Below, one piece after another: positions 27,439 through 36,934 of a DNA stretch of 64,000 bases. The number at the start of each line of letters is the position of its first letter. Within the stretch, counting starts at the first letter, position 1. The notes beneath the pieces were generated by a model. It ran no database searches and had not been told where the DNA came from. It saw only the letters and a list, made by a program, of their open reading frames with translations. This DNA is from Catalinimonas alkaloidigena (lineage in GTDB: Bacteria; Bacteroidota; Bacteroidia; Cytophagales; Flexibacteraceae). Location: contig NZ_FNFO01000001.1 of the NCBI RefSeq assembly GCF_900100765.1, positions 310,001 through 374,000 of the forward strand, read 5' to 3'. The position numbers and the translations under genes are program-made.

Positions 27439-28353
27439 TTAAGGGGCCTTTGCTTTTTGGGTGCGTTGCCAGCGGAGGGCCGCTACACCGAACGCCAATA
27501 CCAGGAGCGGCCACGCGTAAGAGAGGCCCACTAGTGCGTAGAGAATGCCCTGCCAACCGGCCCGAAGTCCGTCGGCGAGGTGGGCCGTGAAGAAAAATTC
27601 CGGTGCGGGTTCTGTCGTTGGCACTACGAACGCGTAGTGGATGGTTTCCCGCACGGGCTCCTGCAATTCGAGTTGAATCGTGCTGAACCCGACCTGGTGT
27701 TGCAGGTAACGCAGGCGCCCTTCCGCCACTTCAATCTCTTCGCGGATCTTCCGCAGCTTGTCTTCCGCCGCCAGAATGTCCTCCACCTGGGTAGCCTGTT
27801 TGCGCAGGATATCGATGTAACGTTCTTCCACTTCCCGCTTGGTGCGCAGGCGGGCTTCCAGGTCGACAAACTCCTCGGACACGTCCTGGGTGTCGGTCGC
27901 TCGGTACGTCACGCGCGTCGCCAGTTGTTCCAGAGCTTGCAAAACGGCGGCGTAATGATCGGCCGGTACGCGCACCACTACGCGGATACTGGAACGTGTG
28001 CCGGTCACAACCCGTACGGAGTCGCGCGTATGAGGGGATTGGCGGGTGTAGACCGACGTCTGCTGCTGCTCAGAGTGCCCTACGTAACCGCCGTGTGTTT
28101 GGGCGAGCGAGTCGATTTGCCGGCTTCGTTGTGCGGCATGGTCTACGTCCAGGTGCAGGGTAGCCGTGCGGATGATTTTACGGTCGGGGCGCGCGGGAGC
28201 CGCTTGTGCTACTTCTGCGACGTCCCTAGGCACTGCGTCATGGCTCAAGAAAGAGGGCGCTTCTTCGGCGGACAGCGAGGCAAGGGCGTCGGTGGTTTCC
28301 GGTTGGCTGCACGCCATGGCGCACAGGCACCAGACGATCCATAGTTTTTTCAT
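27439..28353 (-). CDS. DUF4349 lipoprotein
   Basis: A 304-residue DUF4349 protein. The ATG at 28353 (MKKLWIVWCLCAMAC) gives a lipoprotein signal with the lipid Cys at about residue 15; longer in-frame starts are rejected. The core RKIIRTATLHLDVDHAAQ, then IRVVVRVPADHYAAVLQALE and a long coiled coil (about 170-225, VEERYIDILRKQATQVEDIL) are typical. A C-terminal membrane segment (about 268-292, LVGLSYAWPLLVLAFGVAAL) follows. Family members are envelope proteins of unknown function. Confidence 0.88.
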   Translation of the reverse strand: MKKLWIVWCLCAMACSQPETTDALASLSAEEAPSFLSHDAVPRDVAEVAQAAPARPDRKIIRTATLHLDVDHAAQRSRQIDSLAQTHGGYVGHSEQQQTSVYTRQSPHTRDSVRVVTGTRSSIRVVVRVPADHYAAVLQALEQLATRVTYRATDTQDVSEEFVDLEARLRTKREVEERYIDILRKQATQVEDILAAEDKLRKIREEIEVAEGRLRYLQHQVGFSTIQLELQEPVRETIHYAFVVPTTEPAPEFFFTAHLADGLRAGWQGILYALVGLSYAWPLLVLAFGVAALRWQRTQKAKAP

Positions 28354-28473
28354 AGGACAGAAACGAGTTGCTTCTTCCCATAATCCACCGTGGCGCGATG
28401 CGTCACATCCCGGAACGCATTTGCGTGGAAAACTCCGGTACCGGCACCGTCCGGTTCCAACACCCGAGGACAT

Positions 28474-28499
28474 AAAAAAGCCCTTCATCAACGAAGGGC
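28474..28499 (-). terminator. Intrinsic terminator of the DnaJ/CbpA-type gene
   Basis: GCCCTTC-ATCAAC-GAAGGGC (28480-28499) with a run of A on the plus-strand side, which becomes a T-run after the stem when read on the minus strand. It lies 26 bp downstream of the DnaJ-type stop codon. Confidence 0.85.
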
Positions 28500-28524
28500 G
28501 TGCTGCTGAAGGCCCGTGCGCGTT

Positions 28525-29481
28525 TTAGTGGGAGCGTGTGCTCCGAAGCTTTCGGAACGCGGTACGCTCTTCTTCGGTCAGTTGTGTAGGCAGTTGTACC
28601 TGAAGCGTCACGTACAGATCGCCTTTCTGCTCCGGGTTCTTATAGTTCGGAATGCCCAGGCCTTTCAAGCGTAAGGTCTTGCCGTTTTGCGTTCCCTCTT
28701 TCAACGTGACGTTGACGCTGCCCGTCAGGGTCGGAATGTTGACTTTCCCGCCCAGCAACGCGTCGTAGAGCGGCAGCCCTACGGTGGTGTAGAGGTCGTC
28801 GCCGCGCCGCTCGTAGTGGGGGTTAGGCAGCACGTGGAGGGTAAGATAGAGATCGCCCCGCGCGGTGCCGCCCGGTCCGGGTGCACCTTTGCCTTTCAGC
28901 CGAATGCGTTGCCCGTCTTCAATGCCTGGTTTGATTTTAATGCGGAGCTGCTCGCCCTCCAGCGAAAAGGTGCGTTCTGTCCCTTGCTGGGCTTCTTCCA
29001 GGCTAACTTCCAGTTGCGATTCGTAGTCTTGTCCTTTCGGGGCGCGTGCCCGTCCGCTTCGGTAGCCGCCGCCAAAATCGCCCGACGTGCGGAAGCGTGA
29101 ACTGCCGCCGAAATCGCCGCCGAAAAATTGGTTGAAGAAGTCGGAGAAGCCACCCGTATTGCCGAAGATGTCGCCCAAGTCGCCTTCAAACTGGTAATGG
29201 TAGCCGCCGCCGTTGTTGCCCGCGTGGGCGTATTGCGAGGGGTCCATGTTTTCGTACTGTTTCCAGTTAGCACCCAGGCGATCGTATTTGGCCCGTTTGT
29301 CGGGGTCGCTGAGCACTTCATTGGCCTCCGTGATCTCTTTAAAGCGATCTTCTGCCTGCTTGTTGTCAGGGTTTTTATCGGGGTGATACTTCACGGCCAG
29401 TTTGCGGTACGCTTTCTTGATGTCGTCCTGCGTCGCACTTTTATCCACCCCCAGTATCTGATAATAATCTTTGTATTGCAT
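28525..29481 (-). CDS. DnaJ/CbpA-type Hsp40 co-chaperone (no zinc domain)
   Basis: A 318-residue class II J-protein. The J domain (1-70) has the HPD motif at residues 33-35 (VKYHPDKNP). A Gly/Phe-rich region follows (about 80-145), then two beta-sandwich C-terminal domains ([52 protein letters not shown]). The Cys-rich zinc-finger of true DnaJ is missing, so CbpA-like. It should deliver substrates to DnaK in the cytoplasm. It lies downstream of the Do-like protease, another protein-quality gene. Confidence 0.93.
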   Translation of the reverse strand: MQYKDYYQILGVDKSATQDDIKKAYRKLAVKYHPDKNPDNKQAEDRFKEITEANEVLSDPDKRAKYDRLGANWKQYENMDPSQYAHAGNNGGGYHYQFEGDLGDIFGNTGGFSDFFNQFFGGDFGGSSRFRTSGDFGGGYRSGRARAPKGQDYESQLEVSLEEAQQGTERTFSLEGEQLRIKIKPGIEDGQRIRLKGKGAPGPGGTARGDLYLTLHVLPNPHYERRGDDLYTTVGLPLYDALLGGKVNIPTLTGSVNVTLKEGTQNGKTLRLKGLGIPNYKNPEQKGDLYVTLQVQLPTQLTEEERTAFRKLRSTRSH

Positions 29482-29506
29482 GGCTCATTCAGGTTTAGAA
29501 AACAAC

Positions 29507-29533
29507 AAAGCCGCACCCGAAAGTAGCGGCTTT
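29507..29533 (-). terminator. Hairpin terminator after the Do-like protease gene
   Basis: AAAGCCGC (29507-29514) pairs with GCGGCTTT (29526-29533), with an 11-base loop. Read on the minus strand the stem is followed by a T-rich stretch. It separates the protease gene from the J-protein gene. Confidence 0.7.
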
Positions 29534-29583
29534 GCTGCAAAATCCTATACAATTGACTCGGGTGGGCCAACAATTTGTGGTGC

Positions 29584-31098
29584 TTACATGCCCAACCCGT
29601 AATAGTAGGTACGGCTGCTGCCCGGGTAGATACCCTCAAGCAACACGCCGTCGCTTTTGCCTTGCAAGGCCTTGTTGAGGTCTTCTACAGACGTAACGGG
29701 CTGACGATCGACTTTGGTGATGACGAATCCGGGGCGGATTGATGTTTCCATCCGAAGTTTGCCTTCGCGCATGGTCTGTACTTTCACGCCGCCTTGCACA
29801 CCCAGCTCGGCTTTCTCTTCTTTCGTCAGGTTCCGGAAGTCAGCGCCCAGTGCCTCCATGATGTTGGCGTTATTGCGATTGCTTGCCACGACGGGAGCGG
29901 CCTCGCTGCGGGCGTTCAGCTTCACGTTGAACTTACGCTGACGACCGTCGCGGTCGACCGTAATCTCCACGTTGTCGCCCGGACGGCGGCGGCTGATCAA
30001 CTCTTGCAGTTCAGCACTGTTGTTTACACCGATACCGTCGACCGCCACGATCACGTCTTTCGCTTCAAGCCCGGCTTCTTTGGCCGCGCTGTTGGCAGAG
30101 AAGTCGCTGACCAGGACACCCTGGTTTACCTTCAGGCCCTGTTCCTGCGCTACCACACCGGTAACGGTCGTGATGTTGACGCCCAACATGCCGCGCTGCA
30201 CACTTCCGAACTCGATCAGGTCGGTCGAGATTTTCTGGACCAGCGCCGACGGCACCGCAAAAGAATAACCGGCATACGATCCGGTGGGCGAAGCAATCGC
30301 CGTGTTGATGCCGATCAGGTCACCGTTCAGGTTGACCAGCGCCCCACCCGAGTTCCCCGGGTTCACGGCCGCATCTGTCTGAATGAACGATTCGACGGCA
30401 CTGCTGACGCCATTCTGCGCATTGTTCCGGCTCAGGATCCCAATGCCGCGCCCTTTCGCGCTCACGATCCCCGCCGTCACGGTCGACTCCAGGTTGAACG
30501 GGTTCCCTACGGCCAGCACCCACTCGCCGATCTTCACGTCGTCGGAGCTGGCAAACTTCAGCGCCTTCAGGCTTTGGGCCTCCACCTGAATCACCGCCAA
30601 ATCGGTTTCCGGGTCGGTGCCAATCAGTTTTGCCGGGAAGGTACGCTGGTCGTTCAAGGTCACGTCCAGTTGGTCGGCTCCTTCTACCACGTGGTTGTTC
30701 GTAACGATGTAGCCTTTTTCGGCATTGATAATCACGCCCGAACCCGACGCCTGTTGCGGACCGCGCTGCTGCGGCTGCACGTCGAAATCGTCGCCGAAGA
30801 AGCGGCGGAACACATCAGGAATCTGCTGCTGTCCCTGCGCGGCTGAGGCGCTGGTGATGGTCGAACGAATGTGAACTACTGCCGGAGTACTGGTTTCGGC
30901 GGCGTACGAAAAATCGAACGGTGCTACGGTGGGAGCGGTGGTAGAAGGCGCATACCGCGCCGAGGTCAGAGCCACCGGCTGGTCCGCTTTCTGGATAATA
31001 ACTTTTTGTTCGTCGAAGCCGAGTATTTTATAAGTACCCAGCGTCAGGGCGCTGCACAAGGCTCCTGTGAGCACCGCGGTTTTTACTGTTTTACTCAT
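29584..31098 (-). CDS. Do-like periplasmic serine protease/chaperone (DegP/HtrA family)
   Basis: A 504-residue trypsin-like protease for misfolded envelope proteins. An N-terminal hydrophobic segment (about 5-24) exports or anchors it. The catalytic triad is visible: His in TNNHVVEGAD (about 135), Asp in DPETDLAVIQ (about 165) and Ser in NPGNSGGALVNL (about 249). Two PDZ domains follow (about 300-385 and 410-495, with VSDFSANSAAKEAGLEAKDV in the first). Upstream of its start, 31099-31437 should hold the promoter. Confidence 0.95.
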   Translation of the reverse strand: MSKTVKTAVLTGALCSALTLGTYKILGFDEQKVIIQKADQPVALTSARYAPSTTAPTVAPFDFSYAAETSTPAVVHIRSTITSASAAQGQQQIPDVFRRFFGDDFDVQPQQRGPQQASGSGVIINAEKGYIVTNNHVVEGADQLDVTLNDQRTFPAKLIGTDPETDLAVIQVEAQSLKALKFASSDDVKIGEWVLAVGNPFNLESTVTAGIVSAKGRGIGILSRNNAQNGVSSAVESFIQTDAAVNPGNSGGALVNLNGDLIGINTAIASPTGSYAGYSFAVPSALVQKISTDLIEFGSVQRGMLGVNITTVTGVVAQEQGLKVNQGVLVSDFSANSAAKEAGLEAKDVIVAVDGIGVNNSAELQELISRRRPGDNVEITVDRDGRQRKFNVKLNARSEAAPVVASNRNNANIMEALGADFRNLTKEEKAELGVQGGVKVQTMREGKLRMETSIRPGFVITKVDRQPVTSVEDLNKALQGKSDGVLLEGIYPGSSRTYYYGLGM

Positions 31099-31437
31099 AT
31101 CTGTTTGATAGCTGCTGTTGTGAAACTTACTTAATTACGACCGGGATACCGGAAAATTTGACCGCTCATCACATATATAAAAATAACGTAGATAAGCTGA
31201 GCCAGAGTTTTACTTTGTAGACATTTTTTGGTCCCGTACCTACGGGGATTTGCGCGCGGTGATGATTTTTCAACTTCCGTGCCAAAAAAGTCATGCGCGG
31301 GGTGATTTAATCCGATCTTAATAATTGGGTCGAATTGTGCTACAAAACGTCAGAATAATGACAAATTGTCGGAGTGATCGTTGCAAAAGCGGGGCGGCGT
31401 GAAAATAAATAAAATCCTATTTCAATAGAATCGAAAA
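31099..31437. other. Intergenic region upstream of the protease gene
   Basis: 339 bp, moderately AT-rich, no gene. It holds an imperfect palindrome GACAA-A-TTGTC near 31360 and no clear TANNTTTG box on the minus strand. Confidence 0.5.
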
Positions 31438-31438
31438 A

Positions 31439-31475
31439 CCGCGACCCTACCGCCTCTGAGGCAGTAGGGTCGCGG
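31439..31475. terminator. Strong terminator of the 1458-residue exoprotein gene
   Basis: CCGCGACCCTAC pairs with GTAGGGTCGCGG (12 bp), with a small inner GCC/GGC stem. On the minus strand it is followed by a T-run (TTTTTCGATT). It lies 25 bp after the stop codon of the large minus-strand exoprotein. Confidence 0.9.
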
Positions 31476-31499
31476 AAAAGGAAAACCGGAATGCCGTAG

Positions 31500-34400
31500 C
31501 TACAACTTCACGATGCGTTCGTGGTAAGTACGCCCGTTGACGACGATGCGTAGCAAATAAACGCCCGGCGGTTGGGTCGGTAAACTGACTTCGACGTGCG
31601 AAATGGCTTGGTCCGACACCTGATGGCTCCATAGGGTTTGTCCAGTCAGGGTCAGGGCCGTAACGCTGACCTGCGCGGGGAGGGTCGTGCGCGTAAACTC
31701 AACCTGAAAGCGTTGTGTGCTGGGGTTGGGATATACTTTGTAAGGGCGTTTGCCAAGGGCATCAAGGGCAGAGTCGGAGGGGATGCAGTTGGTAGCGGTG
31801 CCACCCGTAGCCAGCGGAACGGCTCCACCCAGGCTCAGGGCGATTTTGTCGATTCGGGCTTTGCCCGCTGCGTAGGAGATGTCGAGTCGGTGGTTGCCCG
31901 TTTGCAGTACCCGCGGATTGGCGTATAGTTCGTACCAGCGAAAGTCGTCGCTTGCCGTCGCTTCCCAGCGGACCCAGTTGCCATCGTCGAGGCGTGTCCA
32001 CAACGCAACGGTCGGGGTGGTGGCGCTCATCCGGAGGTGAAGCCGGTAGGCACCGGTTTGTCCCACGTACGTGTTGAGCAACAGGCGGTTAGAAGCTTCG
32101 TCGGCCGGTGGACTGACCTGGACGGTATCGACTGTGTTCTCTATAAATCCGTTTGCCGAGGCGGTGGTATCGCCGCTGATGAACTGCCAGTCTTGCCCGA
32201 TCACGCCACATTCGGCTTCGGCCCAGTATTGAGCCGTATCGATTGTTGTGACGGGGGCAATGCGGACAAAGTTAAGTTTGGTATTGCGTGCGCCGCTTCC
32301 CTGCGTCAGGTGCAGCAGGCCGTCGGTCACTTCCACCACTTCCGTGCCGGTAGCGGTTTGCCTGACCGGGGCATCGCCCGCTTCGGAAAAATTGACGACT
32401 GTGGTTCCGTTGACTTCGACCTCGTGCTCGCTGTCGTTCGCCGACGAAGGGTCGCCCACGCTTACGTTGACTAGATAACGACCGTTGGGCAGCGCCATCA
32501 TCCAGTCGCGGTAAGGCAACGAGGCCGTGCGCATGTGGGCCAGGGTGTTGAGAAGAAAACTCACGCCCGTCACCCGACGGTTGCGTACCGCCGCCTGATT
32601 ATCGGCCGGTTGAATAGAGTTGACTTCCACCCAACCGTACGTGAGCGCGCCACCGCCCTGGTCGTCGGCAAGTTTCAGGCCGAACGGTTCACCGATGTCG
32701 CGGAAGTAGCCCGCGGGGGCGGCCGTGTCGGGCTGAAAGTTAATCTGGTAAGCCCACGTAATCTTGGTGCGTACCTGCAACCGAACTTCCAGTTGAGCGG
32801 GGGCGTATCCGGGGGCGGTTGCCGTAACGGTGGCGTGGTAATACCCCAGGCGCAATTGACTGGCATCGACCGTAAAGGCGAGCGGCCGATCGGTCGTCAG
32901 ATCATCGGGCAGCAGCAGCCAGGAAGCTGAAGTCGTCAGTTGCGTACCTGAAGGCAACGGGGCGCCAGTGCTGACCGACAGCGTGCTTAGTTGTGCACCG
33001 TCCGACGTGTTTTCAAAGTAAACTTGTGCCGGACTGAACGATAGCGCTTGTGCCTGAGAACCTGCCGGTTGCACGTTGCCTACCAGGGCGACATAATCCT
33101 GGTAATCGCCATCGCCGTCGCAATCCACCGCCAGAAGGTAATGATTCGTCAGCCAGGCTCCCTGCCGGTCACGTGCCGGATACACCCGCATGCGGTGTGC
33201 GCGCGGCAAGGCGGCATTGAGGGTATCCAGGCTATAAACGGCCTGACTATCGAGTTGTACATACAGCCCGAACACTTCCTGCGTCGGGAAGAACGAGCGC
33301 GTCGCACCGGCATCAGGGCCGAGCAGGCAATAGTTCCGGCTGCCCAATGCGGTAAGGGGGCGTGGCGTCAACGGGGCGGTCGAGAACCAGCCGGCCGTTA
33401 ACGAACCCTCCGCCGAATAGCGGGCAAGCGTGCGCAACGTGACAGGACCGGTGCCGGCCCGCCGGAATTGCGGGGCCTTAACTTCGGTACCGCACAAATC
33501 TCGCTCGGGCACATATAAACTGTCCCATCCCACATCGACGGCGTACCGCAGGGTCGTGACAATCGGCTGAAGGGCCGGTTCACGCAGCGGCTCTTTCCGC
33601 AGGGCCAATCCCTGCAGTGCGACGGTGGCCCGTGGTTGTGCGGGGTCGTTGGAGACAAAAAGCAGGTTGCCCGAGAGCGTATGCCCGTCCAGCGTAGGCT
33701 GAAACGTCACGTCGAACTGCACCTGTTCTCCGGGGGCCAGGGTGCGGGAAAGATTAGGGGCCAGAAAGTAGTGGGGAGGCGCCAGCGGATCGCCGGTTTC
33801 TTCGATCGTGCTCGACTGGAGTTGCAATGGAGCCGAACCTTGGTTCGTCAGGGTAAGCGTCTGAACCGTAGCCGTGTCGAGACTCCCTTCAAACACCAGC
33901 GTAGTGCGGTCGATCGCCAGGCGGGGAGCCGGGGTGCCGGGCTTGTCGGGCCGCAGGAGAATCAGCTGTTGATGAACGTTCTGATCACGGTCGTACTGAG
34001 CCACGTAGAGGTTACCGGAAGTGGGGTCCTCTACCAGATCGAGGGGATCGTCGAAGTTGGTCAGGCCCGAAATGCCCAGGAAACTGCGGGTGATGTAGTT
34101 CCCGGTGGCGTCGGGTTGCAAGGCCACGATGTCGTCGCCGCCACTAAAACGCACGACCAGAATCATACCCTGCAACGCGCCTTCGAAGGCATTGCTGCGG
34201 TATTCGATAACGCCGTTAGGCGACTTGTGCATTCCAAAATCAAACGCGGGCTCCCGGTAATTCGGATCAGGCTGGACTGTTTCCGGATAGGACGGAACAT
34301 CCACGCTCGGCGCTTCCTGGTTGGCAAGTCCCTGGTAGCGCTGCGCGCCGTGGTTCAGCACAAACTCCCCTCGCAGCGGATTCGGGTGGCCGTGGTAGCT

Positions 34401-35876
34401 CCCCGCATCGACCTGAAACAGAAAATCTTTCTGCGAAACGTTGTCGGTGGTGGCAGGCACGGCAGGGTAGGTGGGATAGCGGTACCGCGTACCGTCGATG
34501 CGCCGGACGCCCGCGTTATTGCCTGCGGCGTTCACGTACGCATCGGAGGCCGGTGTACGGCTGCCGCTGGCCGTGCCGTTGGCAGGCGCGTACAGTTGCC
34601 CGTTGCTGTGCCAGAGCAAATCGTATACGTTGCGCACGCCCGAGGCGTAAATGGTCAGCGGCGACGTGGTGGCGTAAGGGTTGTACGTCCCATCCGACAT
34701 GGTCATCGCGTTGGAAGGTGCCGCGTTGATGACCTCGATTTTGTCCGTGGTGTAAACGTCCAGCGGCCACTCGCTTTCGGGCGGCATTTTGGGGAGCGAC
34801 AGCCGCAGGATCGCGCCGGACAGCAGCCGCTCGGGCCGGTTACCCCACGACGGATCAGGAGCGCCGCCGGCCGTGTTACTGCCCTGCGCGATGTAGAGCG
34901 CGCCATCGGGGCCGAACACCACGCTGTTGGTCAGGTGGTCTTTCTGCGACCGGGACAGGTGAACAAGCACATCCTGGACCTGTTCCAGCCTCGGGCCGCT
35001 GAGGCGTGTCAGCTTGCCGTCCCATTCAGGGCCGTTGGTCAGTACCGCGGCGCTGTGGCTGATGTAGGCCACCAGGCTATCGGCCGTGGCACTGGGCGCA
35101 AACGTCAGCCCGATGATCAGGCGGGGGGCTTTGGTAACTGTTCCACTGACCGGGTGCGGCGAACCGGCCAGGGCGGGTTGTAGAATTTCCAGATCGTCGA
35201 GGGTACCGTCCGGATTGATTGACCAGCGCTGGATGGTTCCTTCGGTGGTGGCGGCGTAGAGTTTGCCGTCCGGCCCGATGACCAGGCTGGTAAACTGCTT
35301 TTGGGTGCCTTCGCCCAGGGAACTGCCGCTTACTTTCGAAAACGAAACGCCCGGGAGTTCGGCCAAGCCATCGGTGCGGCCCGAGCCGGTGGTGAACACC
35401 GACGAAAACGGTCGAAACGAGAGGCGGTCCGACAGGTTGCCGATCCGATTCGCTTCCACGGCGCTGGTAATCTCAAAGCGATACGTCGTGTAAGGCGCTA
35501 ACGTCTCCGAAGGCGTCAGAATGATGGCGTCGCCTCCCCCGGTATCGTTGACGTTGGCTTCGATTTCCTCTTCGGTTCCGCCTTTCAGCCTGTAGAGCTT
35601 GACGTGATCGCTGAGCGACGTCTTGGTCAGTTCGTAGCCGTCAGGAATGGTAAAACTGGTCGTTACGATCAGCTCGGCTGTAGGAACGTTGGTCGCACTG
35701 TCGGTTGGCGTAACGCTGGTGACCTGAGGGGCATCGCCGGCCGTTTGGGCCTGTGCTGTGCAGAAAAAACTTCCCCCCGCAATCCATAAGAACGACGTGG
35801 TAAATAGTACTAAACCCGGAATGTGGTGGAGAAAAGACGGGCTGTGAGAAGCGTGATAGCGAGTGACTGCTTTCAT
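31500..35876 (-). CDS. Large secreted protein: Ig-like, PQQ-sugar-dehydrogenase-like propeller, malectin, CBM-like, T9SS domain
   Basis: A 1458-residue exoprotein. Signal peptide (1-44, ending FFCTAQAQ). An Ig-like Big_5 domain spans about 48-150 (PQVTSVTPTDSATNVPTAEL). Residues about 170-660 resemble the glucose/sorbosone (PQQ) dehydrogenase propeller (GPDGKLYAATTEGTIQRWSI, VVFGPDGALYIAQGSN). An ASPM/DUF1573-like domain (about 665-775) ends in FVSNDPAQPRATVALQGLA. A malectin domain lies at about 1040-1198 and a CBM6-like domain starting YWAEAECG at about 1215-1350. A T9SS sorting domain (YKVYPNPSTQRFQVEF to the C-terminus) completes it. It probably acts on, or binds, polysaccharide at the surface; redox activity is not proven. 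Confidence 0.88.
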   Translation of the reverse strand: MKAVTRYHASHSPSFLHHIPGLVLFTTSFLWIAGGSFFCTAQAQTAGDAPQVTSVTPTDSATNVPTAELIVTTSFTIPDGYELTKTSLSDHVKLYRLKGGTEEEIEANVNDTGGGDAIILTPSETLAPYTTYRFEITSAVEANRIGNLSDRLSFRPFSSVFTTGSGRTDGLAELPGVSFSKVSGSSLGEGTQKQFTSLVIGPDGKLYAATTEGTIQRWSINPDGTLDDLEILQPALAGSPHPVSGTVTKAPRLIIGLTFAPSATADSLVAYISHSAAVLTNGPEWDGKLTRLSGPRLEQVQDVLVHLSRSQKDHLTNSVVFGPDGALYIAQGSNTAGGAPDPSWGNRPERLLSGAILRLSLPKMPPESEWPLDVYTTDKIEVINAAPSNAMTMSDGTYNPYATTSPLTIYASGVRNVYDLLWHSNGQLYAPANGTASGSRTPASDAYVNAAGNNAGVRRIDGTRYRYPTYPAVPATTDNVSQKDFLFQVDAGSYHGHPNPLRGEFVLNHGAQRYQGLANQEAPSVDVPSYPETVQPDPNYREPAFDFGMHKSPNGVIEYRSNAFEGALQGMILVVRFSGGDDIVALQPDATGNYITRSFLGISGLTNFDDPLDLVEDPTSGNLYVAQYDRDQNVHQQLILLRPDKPGTPAPRLAIDRTTLVFEGSLDTATVQTLTLTNQGSAPLQLQSSTIEETGDPLAPPHYFLAPNLSRTLAPGEQVQFDVTFQPTLDGHTLSGNLLFVSNDPAQPRATVALQGLALRKEPLREPALQPIVTTLRYAVDVGWDSLYVPERDLCGTEVKAPQFRRAGTGPVTLRTLARYSAEGSLTAGWFSTAPLTPRPLTALGSRNYCLLGPDAGATRSFFPTQEVFGLYVQLDSQAVYSLDTLNAALPRAHRMRVYPARDRQGAWLTNHYLLAVDCDGDGDYQDYVALVGNVQPAGSQAQALSFSPAQVYFENTSDGAQLSTLSVSTGAPLPSGTQLTTSASWLLLPDDLTTDRPLAFTVDASQLRLGYYHATVTATAPGYAPAQLEVRLQVRTKITWAYQINFQPDTAAPAGYFRDIGEPFGLKLADDQGGGALTYGWVEVNSIQPADNQAAVRNRRVTGVSFLLNTLAHMRTASLPYRDWMMALPNGRYLVNVSVGDPSSANDSEHEVEVNGTTVVNFSEAGDAPVRQTATGTEVVEVTDGLLHLTQGSGARNTKLNFVRIAPVTTIDTAQYWAEAECGVIGQDWQFISGDTTASANGFIENTVDTVQVSPPADEASNRLLLNTYVGQTGAYRLHLRMSATTPTVALWTRLDDGNWVRWEATASDDFRWYELYANPRVLQTGNHRLDISYAAGKARIDKIALSLGGAVPLATGGTATNCIPSDSALDALGKRPYKVYPNPSTQRFQVEFTRTTLPAQVSVTALTLTGQTLWSHQVSDQAISHVEVSLPTQPPGVYLLRIVVNGRTYHERIVKL

Positions 35877-36208
35877 AGCCTAAGTAGCATTTTTTATAGA
35901 GCGCGTAAAGGTATATGATGTTAATTGATATTTTAGCACGCAAAGGCCTTTGTCCTACTTTTACTTTATAAGCGACAATTTTCTTTCCCTATTCTAAAAG
36001 TGTTCTGGCACAGGGTTGTATTTTTTAAACCTTACGCCGCATCTGCGTAACTTCTTGCGTCAGCATAGGTATATACACAGCGTGTGCTTGGCTGCGTTAT
36101 ATTGCAGCTACATTCACCTTGTACTAATCGTTCATCCTCTGATTTTTTTGCCGTTCCGGCAGAGGAAATGCCTCCTTCCGGAATAACCTTGGCGGAATTC
36201 TCATCACC
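35877..36208. other. Divergent promoter region
   Basis: 332 bp between the divergent exoprotein and deacetylase genes; AT-rich. A perfect 12-bp palindrome CAAAGGCCTTTG sits at 35941-35952, 65 bp upstream of the exoprotein start codon. No gene is seen. Confidence 0.5.
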
Positions 36209-36934
36209 ATGCGCATTCTCTACATTTTTCCTCATCCCGACGACGAGTCGTTTGGCCCGGCGGCTTCCATGTATCTACAACTAAAAGCCGGACACGAAGT
36301 TTTTCTCTACACTCTGACGAAAGGCGGCGCGACCAAAGTGCGTCACGAATTGGGACTGAGCATCGAAGCGATGGGGGAGGTGCGTTATCAGGAAATGGTG
36401 GCAGTGGAGAACGTGCTGGGCCTGACGGGCATGCGGGTCGACGATTTTCCCGATGGTCAGCTGGCCTACATGGACCCGCGGGTGCTGGAACAAGCCATTC
36501 AGGCGCACATCGAGGCCTTGCAGCCGCAGGTGGTGGTGACCTATCCGGTGTACGGCATCAGCGGATTTCACGACCATCTGGTGGCCCATGCGGTTATCAA
36601 GCGCGTGTACCTGGAACTGCGCGACCGGCAGGTGCCGTACCTCAAGCGGTTGGCGTTCCTGGCCCTGCCCGACAACGGCGAAAGTCCTTTCATGGGCAAT
36701 AATTTCCGCATCAAGCAATCGCCTCCGGGTCACATCGACTGTTCGATGCCGCTTTCCGACGAAGCCAGAAACGCGATGCGCGAAGCCCTCAACTGTTACA
36801 AGACGTATCAGAAAACCATCGCCGAGTCGCAGGTAGTCGAAAAGGTAGGCGACACCAACCACTTCGAATTTTTCGGAGAATCGTTTGATCCGCCCGTGAC
36901 GTGCATGACGCACGGCCTGACGGACCCTGCCTGA
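36209..36934 (+). CDS. PIG-L/LmbE family deacetylase
   Basis: A 241-residue zinc-dependent N-deacetylase of the LmbE family. The metal-binding motif is FPHPDDES (residues 7-14). Another likely metal-binding His lies in GISGFHDHLVAHAV (about 113-126). Family members remove acetyl groups from GlcNAc-containing small molecules; in Bacillota and some Bacteroidota they act in bacillithiol synthesis (BshB), but this cannot be told from the sequence. Its TGA overlaps the methyltransferase ATG by one base, so the two genes are coupled. Confidence 0.9.
   Translation: MRILYIFPHPDDESFGPAASMYLQLKAGHEVFLYTLTKGGATKVRHELGLSIEAMGEVRYQEMVAVENVLGLTGMRVDDFPDGQLAYMDPRVLEQAIQAHIEALQPQVVVTYPVYGISGFHDHLVAHAVIKRVYLELRDRQVPYLKRLAFLALPDNGESPFMGNNFRIKQSPPGHIDCSMPLSDEARNAMREALNCYKTYQKTIAESQVVEKVGDTNHFEFFGESFDPPVTCMTHGLTDPA

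Noticed and set aside
33636-35183. A 515-codon frame on the plus strand inside the 1458-residue exoprotein gene
   Set aside because: Antisense shadow; the translation is rich in Arg, Val, Gly and His with no recognisable motif.
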